27,106 nucleotides of DNA from Turicibacter sp. (GTDB lineage Bacteria > Bacillota > Bacilli > MOL361 > Turicibacteraceae): the NCBI GenBank assembly GCA_030531025.1, contig JAUMTV010000033.1:1-27106 (forward strand), written 5' to 3'. Of this stretch, positions 15,595 to 23,994 are shown one piece after another. Position numbers and translations under genes: made by a program. Positions within the stretch are counted from its first letter, which is position 1. Each line of letters starts with the position of its first letter. A model generated the notes under the pieces. The model was not told where the DNA came from and did not search any database. It saw nothing but the letters and a program-made list of their open reading frames with translations.

Positions 15595-16932
15595 ATGGAA
15601 GGTAAAAAAGACACTATAAGAGGTATTTTTAATATAGTTACAGCTTTAATTTTTATTGAATTTGTATTGGGAGGACTTGGTCATGTGTTAGGTATTCCAA
15701 TTAGAAAGGGACTATTTGCTATAGGCGTACTATTTTCTGTATATATGATTTTTAGAGAGAAAATAAGAATTGAAAGAAAGTTTTTAGTTCCTATTATTGT
15801 AGTATGTATATATATAGCTTATGGAAGTATTATTGGATTAATTAATGGAAATGGTCTTGGGGATATATTCTCAGATGTAAATTCTTTCTTAGGAATATTA
15901 TATGTATTACTTTTAATAGCTTATGTAAAAGGTAGAAATGAAAATATAAATAAGATATTAAATATATTTGTAAATTGTGCAGTTATAGTTGCAGTTATGA
16001 CTATTATATTATTTTTTGTAAGTAGAATTTATCTACCTAATAATTTAGAAATAATTGTAGCTTATAATAATTTAAATACTAAATTACAGTATGGACTTAT
16101 AAGTGGATTAGTATTATCTAATAATTATGCTAGAGTATATTTATACAATGGTATTTTTATGCAACTTGCAGTAGCAATTATGTTTATTAAATTATTTAAT
16201 AAAGATAGAAATATATCTGGAATAATAAAATTAGCAGTTCTTTTAATAGGAATATATGTATCAAATACAAGAGGTTTCTGGCTTGGAACTCTAGGAGTTG
16301 TGGTATTATCATTTGCTTATTATTTATGGAGATTTAGAAAATATAAATTAACTATAAAAAATGTTTTAATTGCTATAATACCTTTAATTTTAGTTGCAAT
16401 TATATTACCTAAGACTATAGTTCCTGTATCTCCTGATCAAAACCTACCAGAATCATCAGGAAGTATAAAGGATAGAATTGAGTCTATTGGTGATTTTGAA
16501 AATGATGAATCTAACAAGGTTAGAGCAATTCAACTTAGATTTTTAGTTGATAAGATAAAAGAAAAACCGGTTTTAGGATGGGGATTTGGTGCTCACATTT
16601 ATGAATATCCTCAATATATGGAGGAAAATGGTCTACAAAGTGTTAATAGTAGTAGTTTTGAATTATATTATGTAGAGCTAGTATTTAAAACAGGAGTAAT
16701 TGGTGTATTAATATTCTTTGGATACTTAGTATACAATTTTGTTAAATTATTATTAATTCTATTTAAAAGAGGATTAAAAGAAAGAGATGAACAAATGTTA
16801 GTTGGATGGACAATAGGAACTATGTCAATTTTAGCATCATCAATTACTAATCCTTATATTGCAGGTTTATCAGTATTCTTTGTGTTAGTTATGGAAGTTT
16901 ATTTAATACAACTATATGATGAGAAATTTTAA
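15595..16932 (+). CDS. wzy: Wzy-type O-antigen/capsule polymerase
   Basis: A 445-residue polytopic membrane protein of the O-antigen ligase/polymerase (Wzy_C) family. The NTRGFWLG motif (near residue 222) and the large extracytoplasmic loop with GWGFGAHIYEYP and SSSFELYYVELVFKTGVIG are characteristic. It should join flipped repeat units into the polysaccharide at the outer face. It ends the 9156-16932 gene run and is followed by a hairpin terminator. Ligase activity (transfer to a wall acceptor) belongs to the same superfamily and cannot be excluded, but its place beside wzx favours polymerase. Confidence 0.85.
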   Translation: MEGKKDTIRGIFNIVTALIFIEFVLGGLGHVLGIPIRKGLFAIGVLFSVYMIFREKIRIERKFLVPIIVVCIYIAYGSIIGLINGNGLGDIFSDVNSFLGILYVLLLIAYVKGRNENINKILNIFVNCAVIVAVMTIILFFVSRIYLPNNLEIIVAYNNLNTKLQYGLISGLVLSNNYARVYLYNGIFMQLAVAIMFIKLFNKDRNISGIIKLAVLLIGIYVSNTRGFWLGTLGVVVLSFAYYLWRFRKYKLTIKNVLIAIIPLILVAIILPKTIVPVSPDQNLPESSGSIKDRIESIGDFENDESNKVRAIQLRFLVDKIKEKPVLGWGFGAHIYEYPQYMEENGLQSVNSSSFELYYVELVFKTGVIGVLIFFGYLVYNFVKLLLILFKRGLKERDEQMLVGWTIGTMSILASSITNPYIAGLSVFFVLVMEVYLIQLYDEKF

Positions 16933-16963
16933 ATTTTAATAGACAAATTATTAAGATTTACTT

Positions 16964-16990
16964 AAGGTGCATGTTATAGTGCACCTTTTA
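16964..16990 (+). terminator. terminator after the wzy gene
   Basis: A perfect 8-bp GC-containing stem (16964-16971 with 16980-16987), 8-base loop, then a short T run. It lies about 32 bases after the wzy stop, ending the first transferase operon. Confidence 0.65.
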
Positions 16991-16992
16991 TA

Positions 16993-17021
16993 TTGACATT
17001 GATATTATTAAATAGTAAGAT
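16993..17021 (+). promoter_or_regulatory. promoter of the priming-transferase/rml operon
   Basis: TTGACA (16993-16998), 17 bases, TAAGAT (17016-17021): a perfect -35 with a 4/6 -10, directly behind the terminator. The start would leave a leader of about 240 bases before the coding start at 17272. An isolated TATAAT at 17067-17072 lacks a good -35. Confidence 0.5.
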
Positions 17022-17271
17022 TTACTTTATGTATGACTATAATTAGAAATTAATCTAAATTTAAGGTATAATAACAACAAAAATCTTGAAAATTGTAGAA
17101 AAAAATGTGAGTATGTGGAATAATATAAAGATAATACAGAAAATATTACTATGCTTTAAAGAGTTTTAAGTGAAATATACTTGGATTAATTTTAAATATT
17201 GATTTTTAGTTATAGTAATTATGATGAAATTTGATAATAATAAATATAAGGGAGTATTAACGGAGATTCGT

Positions 17272-17940
17272 ATGGAGTGTGATAATATGACTGATTTTAG
17301 AGTTAATGATATAGGAGATGAGAAAAAAGGATTAAGACTATATTTATTTATAAAAAGATTAATAGATATAATAGGGTCCTTAATAGGGCTAATACTGCTG
17401 AGTCCGGTTTTCCTTATTGTTGCAATAGCTATAAAGTTAGACTCGAAAGGTCCAATAATATTTGGCCATACTAGAAAAGGACTTGGTGGCAAAGATATAA
17501 AAGTTTATAAATTTAGAACTATGTATCAAAATTCTCAAGAAATATTTGAGAATTTTACAAAAGAACAAAAGGAAGAGTTTTATAAAAACTTTAAGTTAGA
17601 AAATGATCCTAGAGTTACTAAGATTGGAGACTTCTTAAGAAGAACAAGTATAGATGAATTACCTCAATTAATAAACATATTAAACGGAACAATGAGTATA
17701 GTTGGACCTAGACCAATAGTTGAAAAAGAGGTAGCTCTTTATGGTGAATATGCAGCTAAATTGTTTTCAGTTGTTCCTGGACTTACTGGATATTGGCAAG
17801 CTAATGGAAGAAGTGATACTACCTATGAAGAAAGAATTAAAATGGATATGTATTATATAGATAATAGAAGTTTTTGGTTAGATTTAAAAATAATTTTTAA
17901 AACATTTGGATCTGTAATTAAAGGTGAGGGTGCAATTTAA
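17272..17940 (+). CDS. priming sugar-phosphate transferase (WbaP/CpsE C-terminal type)
   Basis: Starts repeat-unit synthesis by moving a sugar-1-phosphate (Gal, Glc or a related sugar) onto undecaprenyl phosphate at the membrane. The ~222-residue protein has one hydrophobic re-entrant segment (27-53) with the KRLIDIIGS lead-in, then KFRTM, DPRVTKIGDFLRRTSIDELPQ with the catalytic Asp128/Glu129 pair, SIVGPRP and PGLTGYWQANGRSD. It lacks the four N-terminal helices of WbaP and is thus the minimal monotopic form. The start at 17272 has a CGGAG site; 17221 and 17287 are alternatives. It heads the second operon. Confidence 0.9.
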   Translation: MECDNMTDFRVNDIGDEKKGLRLYLFIKRLIDIIGSLIGLILLSPVFLIVAIAIKLDSKGPIIFGHTRKGLGGKDIKVYKFRTMYQNSQEIFENFTKEQKEEFYKNFKLENDPRVTKIGDFLRRTSIDELPQLINILNGTMSIVGPRPIVEKEVALYGEYAAKLFSVVPGLTGYWQANGRSDTTYEERIKMDMYYIDNRSFWLDLKIIFKTFGSVIKGEGAI

Positions 17941-17966
17941 GACGTTTGAAGTTGGAGGAAAGATAG

Positions 17967-18818
17967 ATGAAAATATCCATAATATGTCCTCTTTATAATG
18001 CTGAAGATTATATAGAAGATTTGTATTTTAATATAAAAAAGCAAAAGGATGTTTGCATTGAAGAAATAAAGTTTATTTTAACTGAGTCAAATGATAATAC
18101 AGAGGCTAAGTTGAAAAAATTACAGTGTAATTATAAAAAGATTTCAAAACAAGAGTTTTCACATAGTTTAGTAAGGGAGAATGCTGCATTTGAAGCTAAG
18201 GGTGAAATATTAGTATTTATAACTCAAGATATAAAAATAGTTGATGAATATTGGTTATATCATTTAACGAAGGATATAATTGATGGCAAATGTGAGGCAG
18301 CCTTTAGTAGACAAATAGGTTATGAGGAACATAAGGTTGAAAGATATACTAGGGAAATAAATTATCCAGCTGAAAAAAGGATAGTTAGTAAAGAGGATAT
18401 TAATAGGTTAGGACTTATGACCTTCTTCTTTTCTGATGCATCAAGTGCTATTTCTAAAGAGATATTTATAAAGTTAAATGGATATGATAATAAAAATTTA
18501 CCTACTAATGAGGATATGTATTTTGCATATAAGCTTATTATGAATGGATATAGAATTGAATATGCAGCAGACTCCAAAATAATTCATTCTCATGATTTAT
18601 CTTTCAAGGAAACCTTAAAAAGATATAAGGATATTGGAAAATTCTTTGATGAGAATCAATATTTAAAAGAGTATAGTGCAGGAGAACGTGGACTTACTGT
18701 TCTTAAATATATAGCAAAGAGAAGTATACAAGATAAAAAACCATTAATCATTGTAGACGCAATAATTAATTTCGGAGCAAGATTTATAGGTATGAAATTT
18801 ACAAAAAATAAAAAGTGA
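17967..18818 (+). CDS. GT2 glycosyltransferase, putative rhamnosyltransferase
   Basis: A 283-residue GT-A enzyme with [19 protein letters not shown], the [10 protein letters not shown] segment, the metal-binding TQD at 86-88, [28 protein letters not shown] and IHSHD. This pattern is seen in transferases that add the first rhamnose after the priming sugar in capsule and S-layer glycan loci; the exact acceptor is inferred. It lies between the priming transferase and the rml genes, with a GGAGGA site, and the spacing supports co-transcription. It is not a close relative of the four GT2 proteins of the upstream operon. Confidence 0.82.
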   Translation: MKISIICPLYNAEDYIEDLYFNIKKQKDVCIEEIKFILTESNDNTEAKLKKLQCNYKKISKQEFSHSLVRENAAFEAKGEILVFITQDIKIVDEYWLYHLTKDIIDGKCEAAFSRQIGYEEHKVERYTREINYPAEKRIVSKEDINRLGLMTFFFSDASSAISKEIFIKLNGYDNKNLPTNEDMYFAYKLIMNGYRIEYAADSKIIHSHDLSFKETLKRYKDIGKFFDENQYLKEYSAGERGLTVLKYIAKRSIQDKKPLIIVDAIINFGARFIGMKFTKNKK

Positions 18819-18828
18819 GGTATTTGTT

Positions 18829-19695
18829 ATGAAAGGTATTATTTTAGCAGGTGGATCAGGAACAAGACTTTATCCAGTAACAAAGGCAATGTCAAAACAA
18901 ATGGTTCCAATATATGATAAACCAATGATTTACTATCCAATGTCAGTGTTAATGTTAGCTGGGATAAGAGATATTTTAATAATATCAACACCTAGAGACA
19001 TAGTTAACTTTAAAGAGCTATTTAAAGATGGGTCAGAATATGGATTAAATATTGAATATGCAATTCAAGAGCAACCAAATGGATTAGCAGAAGCATTTAT
19101 AATCGGTGAAGAATTCATTGGTGATGATAATGTAGCAATGATATTAGGTGATAATATATTCTATGGTCAAAACTTTAGTTCTCATTTAAAAGAAGCAGCA
19201 CAATTAGAAAAGGGAGCAATGGTATTTGGATACTATGTCCAAGATCCAAGGGCCTTTGGAGTAGTTGGATTTGATGCAGATGGTAAGGTAACTTCATTAG
19301 AAGAAAAACCAGAAAAGCCAAAATCAAAATATGCAGTACCAGGCCTTTATTTCTATGATAACTCAGTAGTAGAAAAAGCTAAGGCATTAAAACCATCAGC
19401 AAGAGGAGAATTAGAAATAACTGACTTAAATAAAGTTTACATGGAAGAAGGAACTTTAAAAGTAGACTTATTAGGTAGAGGAATGGCTTGGCTTGATACA
19501 GGAACTCATGTATCAATGTTAAAAGCATCTAATTTTGTGGAAGCAGTACAAACTACTCAAGGAACATTCATAGCTTGTTTAGAAGAAATTGCTTATAGAC
19601 AAGGTTGGATTTCAAAAGATCAAGTTAGAGAATTAGCTGGACCTTTAATGAAAACAGAGTATGGAAAATATTTAGTAGATATAATTGAGGAGTAA
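18829..19695 (+). CDS. rmlA: glucose-1-phosphate thymidylyltransferase
   Basis: First step of dTDP-L-rhamnose synthesis: glucose-1-phosphate plus dTTP gives dTDP-glucose. The 288-residue length is standard. The nucleotide-binding GGSGTRLYP is at residues 8-16, followed by [16 protein letters not shown], the sugar-binding [12 protein letters not shown] and AWLDTGTH. It starts 10 bases after the preceding gene with a GTGAGG site and leads the rmlA-C-D-B cluster. Feedback inhibition by dTDP-rhamnose is known for the family. Confidence 0.97.
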   Translation: MKGIILAGGSGTRLYPVTKAMSKQMVPIYDKPMIYYPMSVLMLAGIRDILIISTPRDIVNFKELFKDGSEYGLNIEYAIQEQPNGLAEAFIIGEEFIGDDNVAMILGDNIFYGQNFSSHLKEAAQLEKGAMVFGYYVQDPRAFGVVGFDADGKVTSLEEKPEKPKSKYAVPGLYFYDNSVVEKAKALKPSARGELEITDLNKVYMEEGTLKVDLLGRGMAWLDTGTHVSMLKASNFVEAVQTTQGTFIACLEEIAYRQGWISKDQVRELAGPLMKTEYGKYLVDIIEE

Positions 19696-19700
19696 AAGAG

Positions 19701-20279
19701 ATGGTTGAAGTAGGAAATTTTAAATTTATAGAAACTAAAATACCTGACTTATACATAGTTGAGCCAAGGGTATTTGGAGATGCTAGAGGATATTTTATGG
19801 AAAGTTATAATAAGCAACATTTTGATGCTGCAGGATTAACTATGACTTTTGTACAAGATAATGAATCAAGATCTAAAAAAGGTGTTTTAAGAGGACTACA
19901 CTTTCAAACTCAACATACACAAGGAAAACTTGTAAGATGTACAGAAGGAGAAGTGTGGGATGTTGCTGTTGACTTAAGAAAGGGATCACCTACATATGGA
20001 CAATGGGAAGGTGTATACTTAAGTGCAGAAAATAAGAGACAATTTTATGTACCAGAAGGCTTTGCACATGGATTTGTAGTTTTATCTGAAACTGCAACAT
20101 TTAACTATAAATGTACAGATTTCTATTCACCAGAACATGATGGTGGACTTTTATGGAACGATGAAGATGTTGCTGTAGAGTGGCCATTAGATGGAATTGA
20201 AGAAGTTTTATTATCAGAAAAAGATAAAAATCAAAAAACATTCAAAGAGCTAGATTTACCTTTTACTTATAATAAGTAA
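19701..20279 (+). CDS. rmlC: dTDP-4-dehydrorhamnose 3,5-epimerase
   Basis: Third step of the pathway: epimerises dTDP-4-keto-6-deoxyglucose at C3 and C5. The 192-residue cupin protein has DARGYFMESYN, QDNESRS, LRGLHFQ with the catalytic-type His67, the VWDVAVDLRKGSPTYGQW strand pair and YVPEGFAHGF. The ribosome-binding GAGGAG overlaps the end of rmlA, and only 5 bases separate the two genes, indicating tight co-expression. Confidence 0.96.
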   Translation: MVEVGNFKFIETKIPDLYIVEPRVFGDARGYFMESYNKQHFDAAGLTMTFVQDNESRSKKGVLRGLHFQTQHTQGKLVRCTEGEVWDVAVDLRKGSPTYGQWEGVYLSAENKRQFYVPEGFAHGFVVLSETATFNYKCTDFYSPEHDGGLLWNDEDVAVEWPLDGIEEVLLSEKDKNQKTFKELDLPFTYNK

Positions 20280-20303
20280 ATTGAATGTAGTGGAGGTTAT
20301 CAC

Positions 20304-21197
20304 ATGAAAATATTAATAACTGGTTCAAATGGCCAATTAGGAAATGAACTTCAAAAAATAATAGTAACAGGAACTGCTGAAATAGGAGCAGTTTCAGAAG
20401 AAATTAAAAATTCTGAAGTTTTTGCTGTAGATGTAGATAAATTAGATATAACTAATTTAGAACAAGTAAAAACTGTTTTAAATGAAGTAAAACCAGATGT
20501 AGTTATAAACTGTGCAGCAGCAACAAATGTTGATGGATGTGAAGCAAATAAAGATTTAGCTTTTAAAATAAATGCTTTAGGCCCTAGAAATTTAGCTATG
20601 GTTTGTGAAGAAATAGGAGCTAAAATAGTTCAAGTTTCAACAGACTATGTATTTAGAGGTGTTGGAGATACACCATTAAATGAATCGGATATAGTTGCTC
20701 CAGTAAGTTCTTATGGAAAAACTAAGCTTTTAGGTGAAGAGTTTGTAAGAGAATTTTCATCAAAGTATTATATAGTTAGAACAGCTTGGCTTTATGGATA
20801 TGTAGGACATAACTTTGTTTACACAATGATGAAGTTAGGAAAAGATAGAGATACTCTAAGTGTTGTAAATGATCAACTTGGGAATCCTACACATGCAAAT
20901 GACTTAGCATATCACATATTAAAACTTATAGAAACAGAAGAGTATGGAATATATCATTGTACTGGAAAAGGTGAATGTAGTTGGTATGATTTTGCAACAG
21001 AAATAATGAAGCTTTCAGGAAGAGATTGCAAAGTAAATCCATGTACTTCAGCAGAATATAAGAGTATGTATCCTAATTCAGCTGATAGACCAGCGTATTC
21101 ATCACTTGATAATATGATGCTTAGATGTACTGTTGGTGATGAAATGAGAGATTGGAAAGAAGCCTTAAAAACTTTCATGGATAACGTTGAAAAATAA
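20304..21197 (+). CDS. rmlD: dTDP-4-dehydrorhamnose reductase
   Basis: Last step of the pathway: NAD(P)H-dependent reduction to dTDP-L-rhamnose. The 297-residue SDR protein has the dinucleotide motif GSNGQLG (7-13), NCAAATNVD, STDYVFRG and the catalytic SSYGKTK Tyr/Lys, then the family's RTAWLYG. It follows rmlC by 24 bases with a TGGAGG site. The gene order A-C-D-B places it before rmlB. Confidence 0.96.
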   Translation: MKILITGSNGQLGNELQKIIVTGTAEIGAVSEEIKNSEVFAVDVDKLDITNLEQVKTVLNEVKPDVVINCAAATNVDGCEANKDLAFKINALGPRNLAMVCEEIGAKIVQVSTDYVFRGVGDTPLNESDIVAPVSSYGKTKLLGEEFVREFSSKYYIVRTAWLYGYVGHNFVYTMMKLGKDRDTLSVVNDQLGNPTHANDLAYHILKLIETEEYGIYHCTGKGECSWYDFATEIMKLSGRDCKVNPCTSAEYKSMYPNSADRPAYSSLDNMMLRCTVGDEMRDWKEALKTFMDNVEK

Positions 21198-21249
21198 TTA
21201 GTAAATTATCGATAAACTTAAAATTTGGAGATATAAGGAGAGTTTAATT

Positions 21250-22302
21250 ATGAAAACTTATTTAGTAACTGGTGGAGCTGGATTTATAGGCTCAAACTTT
21301 GTATTATACATGTTAAAAAAATATGAAGATATAAGAATAATTAATTTAGATAAGTTAACTTATGCAGGAAACTTAGAAAACTTAAAGTCAATTCAAGATG
21401 ATCCAAGACACATATTTGTACATGGAGATATCTGTGACAATGAATTAGTTAATTCTTTATTTGAAAAATATGAAATAGATTATGTTGCTCACTTTGCAGC
21501 AGAATCTCATGTTGATAGAAGTATAAGAGAACCAGAAGTATTTGCTAAGACAAATGTTATGGGAACAGTTAACCTATTAAACTGTGCTAAATCAGCATGG
21601 GAAAATGAAGATGGAACATGGAAAGAAGGAGTTAAGTTCTTACACGTTTCAACAGATGAAGTATATGGTTCATTAGGAGAAACAGGATACTTCATGGAAA
21701 CAACTCCACTTGACCCTCATAGCCCATACTCTTCAAGTAAGGCTGGATCAGATTTAATGGTTAAGGCTTACCATGATACATACAAAATGCCAATGAACAT
21801 AACAAGATGTTCAAATAACTATGGACCATTCCAATTCCCAGAAAAGTTAATACCATTATTAATAAATAACTGTTTAGCTCACAAATATTTACCAGTATAT
21901 GGTGATGGAATGAACATAAGAGACTGGTTATTTGTTGAAGATCATGCTAAAGCTATTGATATGGTTATAAACAACGGTAGAAGTGGTGAAGTTTATAATG
22001 TTGGTGGACATAATGAAAGAACTAACATAACAATAGTTAAGACAGTAATATCTTACTTAAATGAAAATGTTGATAAGGAAGTTACTGAAAACTTAATTAA
22101 GTATGTTGAAGATAGAAAAGGTCACGATAGAAGATACGGAATCGACCCAACCAAGATTAAAGAAGAATTAGGATGGTATCCTGAAACTACATTTGAAGTT
22201 GGAATTAAAAAGACTATTCAATGGTATTTAGATAACCAAGAATGGATGAAAAATGTTACTTCAGGTGAATATTTAAATTATTACAATGAAATGTATAAGT
22301 AA
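21250..22302 (+). CDS. rmlB: dTDP-glucose 4,6-dehydratase
   Basis: Second step of the pathway: NAD-dependent conversion of dTDP-glucose to the 4-keto-6-deoxy sugar. The 350-residue SDR protein shows GGAGFIGSNF (8-17), DKLTYAGN, HFAAESHVDRS, the catalytic STDEVYG with the Thr-Asp-Glu, YSSSKA with Tyr/Lys, and RCSNNYGPFQFPEKLIP. It has an AAGGAGA site 52 bases after rmlD and ends the operon before a strong terminator. Confidence 0.97.
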   Translation: MKTYLVTGGAGFIGSNFVLYMLKKYEDIRIINLDKLTYAGNLENLKSIQDDPRHIFVHGDICDNELVNSLFEKYEIDYVAHFAAESHVDRSIREPEVFAKTNVMGTVNLLNCAKSAWENEDGTWKEGVKFLHVSTDEVYGSLGETGYFMETTPLDPHSPYSSSKAGSDLMVKAYHDTYKMPMNITRCSNNYGPFQFPEKLIPLLINNCLAHKYLPVYGDGMNIRDWLFVEDHAKAIDMVINNGRSGEVYNVGGHNERTNITIVKTVISYLNENVDKEVTENLIKYVEDRKGHDRRYGIDPTKIKEELGWYPETTFEVGIKKTIQWYLDNQEWMKNVTSGEYLNYYNEMYK

Positions 22303-22309
22303 TTAAATC

Positions 22310-22349
22310 TAAAATAAAAAAGCCCACTTATGTGGGCTTTTTTATTTTA
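22310..22349. terminator. strong terminator of the rml operon
   Basis: A perfect 18-bp stem (22310-22327 with 22332-22349), GC-rich at the top (GCCCAC/GTGGGC), with a 4-base loop and T/A runs on both flanks. It can work in both directions. Confidence 0.92.
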
Positions 22350-22384
22350 GTTGTATTAATATTTATAATAATTATGAATTTATA

Positions 22385-22430
22385 AAATAACCTCTATTAA
22401 AAGTTTAATAACTTTCCATAGAGATTATTT
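22385..22430 (-). terminator. hairpin after the minus-strand membrane protein gene
   Basis: A 13-bp inverted repeat (22385-22397 with 22418-22430), fully pairable in the minus-strand transcript with one G-U, loop of 20 bases, directly abutting the stop codon. The T run is poor, so it may act with the rml terminator beyond it. Confidence 0.45.
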
Positions 22431-23693
22431 TTAGTATTTTGATGGTTTATTTATTATAGAGTTTCCTACATAAAGTAATATTATTATAAATAGATGTAAC
22501 CACAGAAGGGCAATTCTATTAATTATAAATAAGTCTTTAGCAAGGACTATTAAACCAGTTAGTACTGTAAAATATGCTGTAAATTTAAATAGGAATATGG
22601 CTTTTTTATCTTTAATTTTTATTACAAAATATACAAAAGCTAAGCAACAAATAACAGTTAAAATAGTTCCTAAAATATTACCTAAAGAATATAAAACTAA
22701 ATATACTAATCCTGTTGTTAAGAAGCTTAATAGTGGTGGATCATATACAATATGAATAATTAATTGAGAAAATAAATTAATTATCATATTAGGACCAGCT
22801 CCAAATTGTGCAGTAAATATATCTTGTAAGTGTGTAATTTGGAAAAATGAGAAAAATGTATTTGAGTGTTGCAATTGAAAATTAAAATTAACAAAGAAAT
22901 AAATTGTAGCAATTATTGCAATAAAGTATAGTGTATCTATAAAGCTAAGAATACGCTTATTATTTTTAAAAGTAAAAATAATACATGCAATAAGAACTAA
23001 AAATAAATAAGATCTAAATTCTAACAGCAACATAGCTACTAGTAAAATTAAAATTATTGACTTATAATTTATTTTTTTTGCTAATATGTAATAAATCAAT
23101 ATAGAAACTAAACAAATTACAATATTATCTCTCATAAGCAGTGAGTTACATAATATATATCCAGGTAATAGACTAAAAATTCCTACACTTATTAAAGATA
23201 GTTTTTCATTTAAATATAATCTAGATGTTTTATATAAAAATATTGCTGTTGGAATATATACAAATAATTTTATTAAAATTAAATCTAGAGTAGATTTTAT
23301 TCCTATACCTTTAAGGAATGTTAATAAGATTACGAATATATTGTAGTTTCCATAACTAGCATGACCTTCGGGATCTACGAATTCATATACAGGTAATTCT
23401 TTATGTAACCATGCAATAATATCTCCATTTTTTAAATGATTTAATAAGATATCAGAATCTATGTAATATTTATATTCATCACAAAAGTGATTATTAGCCA
23501 CATCTCCAAATAATATTCCATGTTCAAATCCATTTAATAAATTATTGTAATAAATAATTATAGCAAATAGAATGTAAATTATTAAAAAACTACTAGACAT
23601 TATAAAAAAGCTTCTTGAATAGGAGTTTCTTTTATATAAATAATAGTTTAATAATAATATAAAAATAATTATTATGGGTGTAAAGATACTCAT
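22431..23693 (-). CDS. polytopic membrane protein, possible polysaccharide polymerase
   Basis: A 420-residue protein with about ten or more predicted helices, a Lys-poor hydrophobic profile and a hydrophilic first loop around residues 55-115 (DVANNHFCDEYKYYID, LPVYEFVDPEGHASYGNY). A central LLMRDNIVICLVSILIYY and the following LLEFRSYLFLV resemble the Arg-Asp and Arg motifs of Wzy/EpsG-like polymerases. I cannot assign it firmly; a membrane glycosyltransferase is the other option. The start has AAGGAGA upstream. It stands alone on the minus strand between the rml operon and the autolysin, with its own promoter. If it is a polymerase, the region would have two. Confidence 0.6.
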   Translation of the reverse strand: MSIFTPIIIIFILLLNYYLYKRNSYSRSFFIMSSSFLIIYILFAIIIYYNNLLNGFEHGILFGDVANNHFCDEYKYYIDSDILLNHLKNGDIIAWLHKELPVYEFVDPEGHASYGNYNIFVILLTFLKGIGIKSTLDLILIKLFVYIPTAIFLYKTSRLYLNEKLSLISVGIFSLLPGYILCNSLLMRDNIVICLVSILIYYILAKKINYKSIILILLVAMLLLEFRSYLFLVLIACIIFTFKNNKRILSFIDTLYFIAIIATIYFFVNFNFQLQHSNTFFSFFQITHLQDIFTAQFGAGPNMIINLFSQLIIHIVYDPPLLSFLTTGLVYLVLYSLGNILGTILTVICCLAFVYFVIKIKDKKAIFLFKFTAYFTVLTGLIVLAKDLFIINRIALLWLHLFIIILLYVGNSIINKPSKY

Positions 23694-23793
23694 GATATTC
23701 TCCTTTCTGAAAGATGTTTCCTAAAGCAAGAGTCTAAATATACGCTTAATTAGTGAAAATAACATCTTTATTTTTTAAAATCTTTCCTTTATT

Positions 23794-23822
23794 AGTATAT
23801 ATTATTAAACAGAATATAACAA
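23794..23822 (-). promoter_or_regulatory. candidate promoter of the minus-strand membrane protein gene
   Basis: Minus strand TTGTTA (23822-23817), 17 bases, TATACT (23799-23794). It leaves a leader of about 95 bases. In that leader a 9-bp inverted repeat (23710-23718 with 23761-23769) could form a long-loop stem near the ribosome-binding site. Confidence 0.45.
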
Positions 23823-23928
23823 TAATGTACAAGTTATTTAAAAATAAGAGTTATAAAATAGTAATATAACAAAATTTAATTTATAAATTAGTTTAAGATA
23901 TCAATTTAACTATTGATGTGCCATCTAT

Positions 23929-23946
23929 TTACAAAAATATTTGTAA
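23929..23946. promoter_or_regulatory. near-perfect palindrome upstream of the autolysin gene
   Basis: TTACAAA and TTTGTAA half-sites face each other across a short AT core (18 bases, 16 self-complementary). It lies about 50 bases before the start codon, where a repressor or activator would bind. The cognate regulator is unknown. Confidence 0.35.
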
Positions 23947-23994
23947 TATGTTACTATTAATAGGATGTTATTATAAAAAGTAGGGGGGAATGCG

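Larger units (their letters stand above)
16933..17271. other. 339-base gene-free region before the priming transferase
   Basis: Apart from the terminator and promoter listed, the region is AT-rich and I see no coding sequence with a ribosome-binding site, no strong hairpin and no recognisable riboswitch. The sugar-transferase frame is open from 17221, but that part is read as untranslated because the ATGs there have no ribosome-binding site. Confidence 0.5.
23694..23994. other. 301-base divergent intergenic region
   Basis: It separates the minus-strand membrane protein gene from the autolysin. It holds the minus-strand promoter listed, the palindrome at 23929-23946 and the GGGGGG ribosome-binding site of the autolysin. 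I find no convincing small gene. A clear -35/-10 pair for the autolysin is not evident: TATTAT at 23969-23974 lacks a -35, so an alternative sigma factor or activator is possible. Confidence 0.5.

Noticed and set aside
9156..16932. Mobile element or prophage origin of the polysaccharide operon
   Set aside because: No transposase, integrase, tRNA, terminal repeats or insertion-sequence fragments were seen; the only sign of rearrangement is the glycosyltransferase remnant at 21-131.
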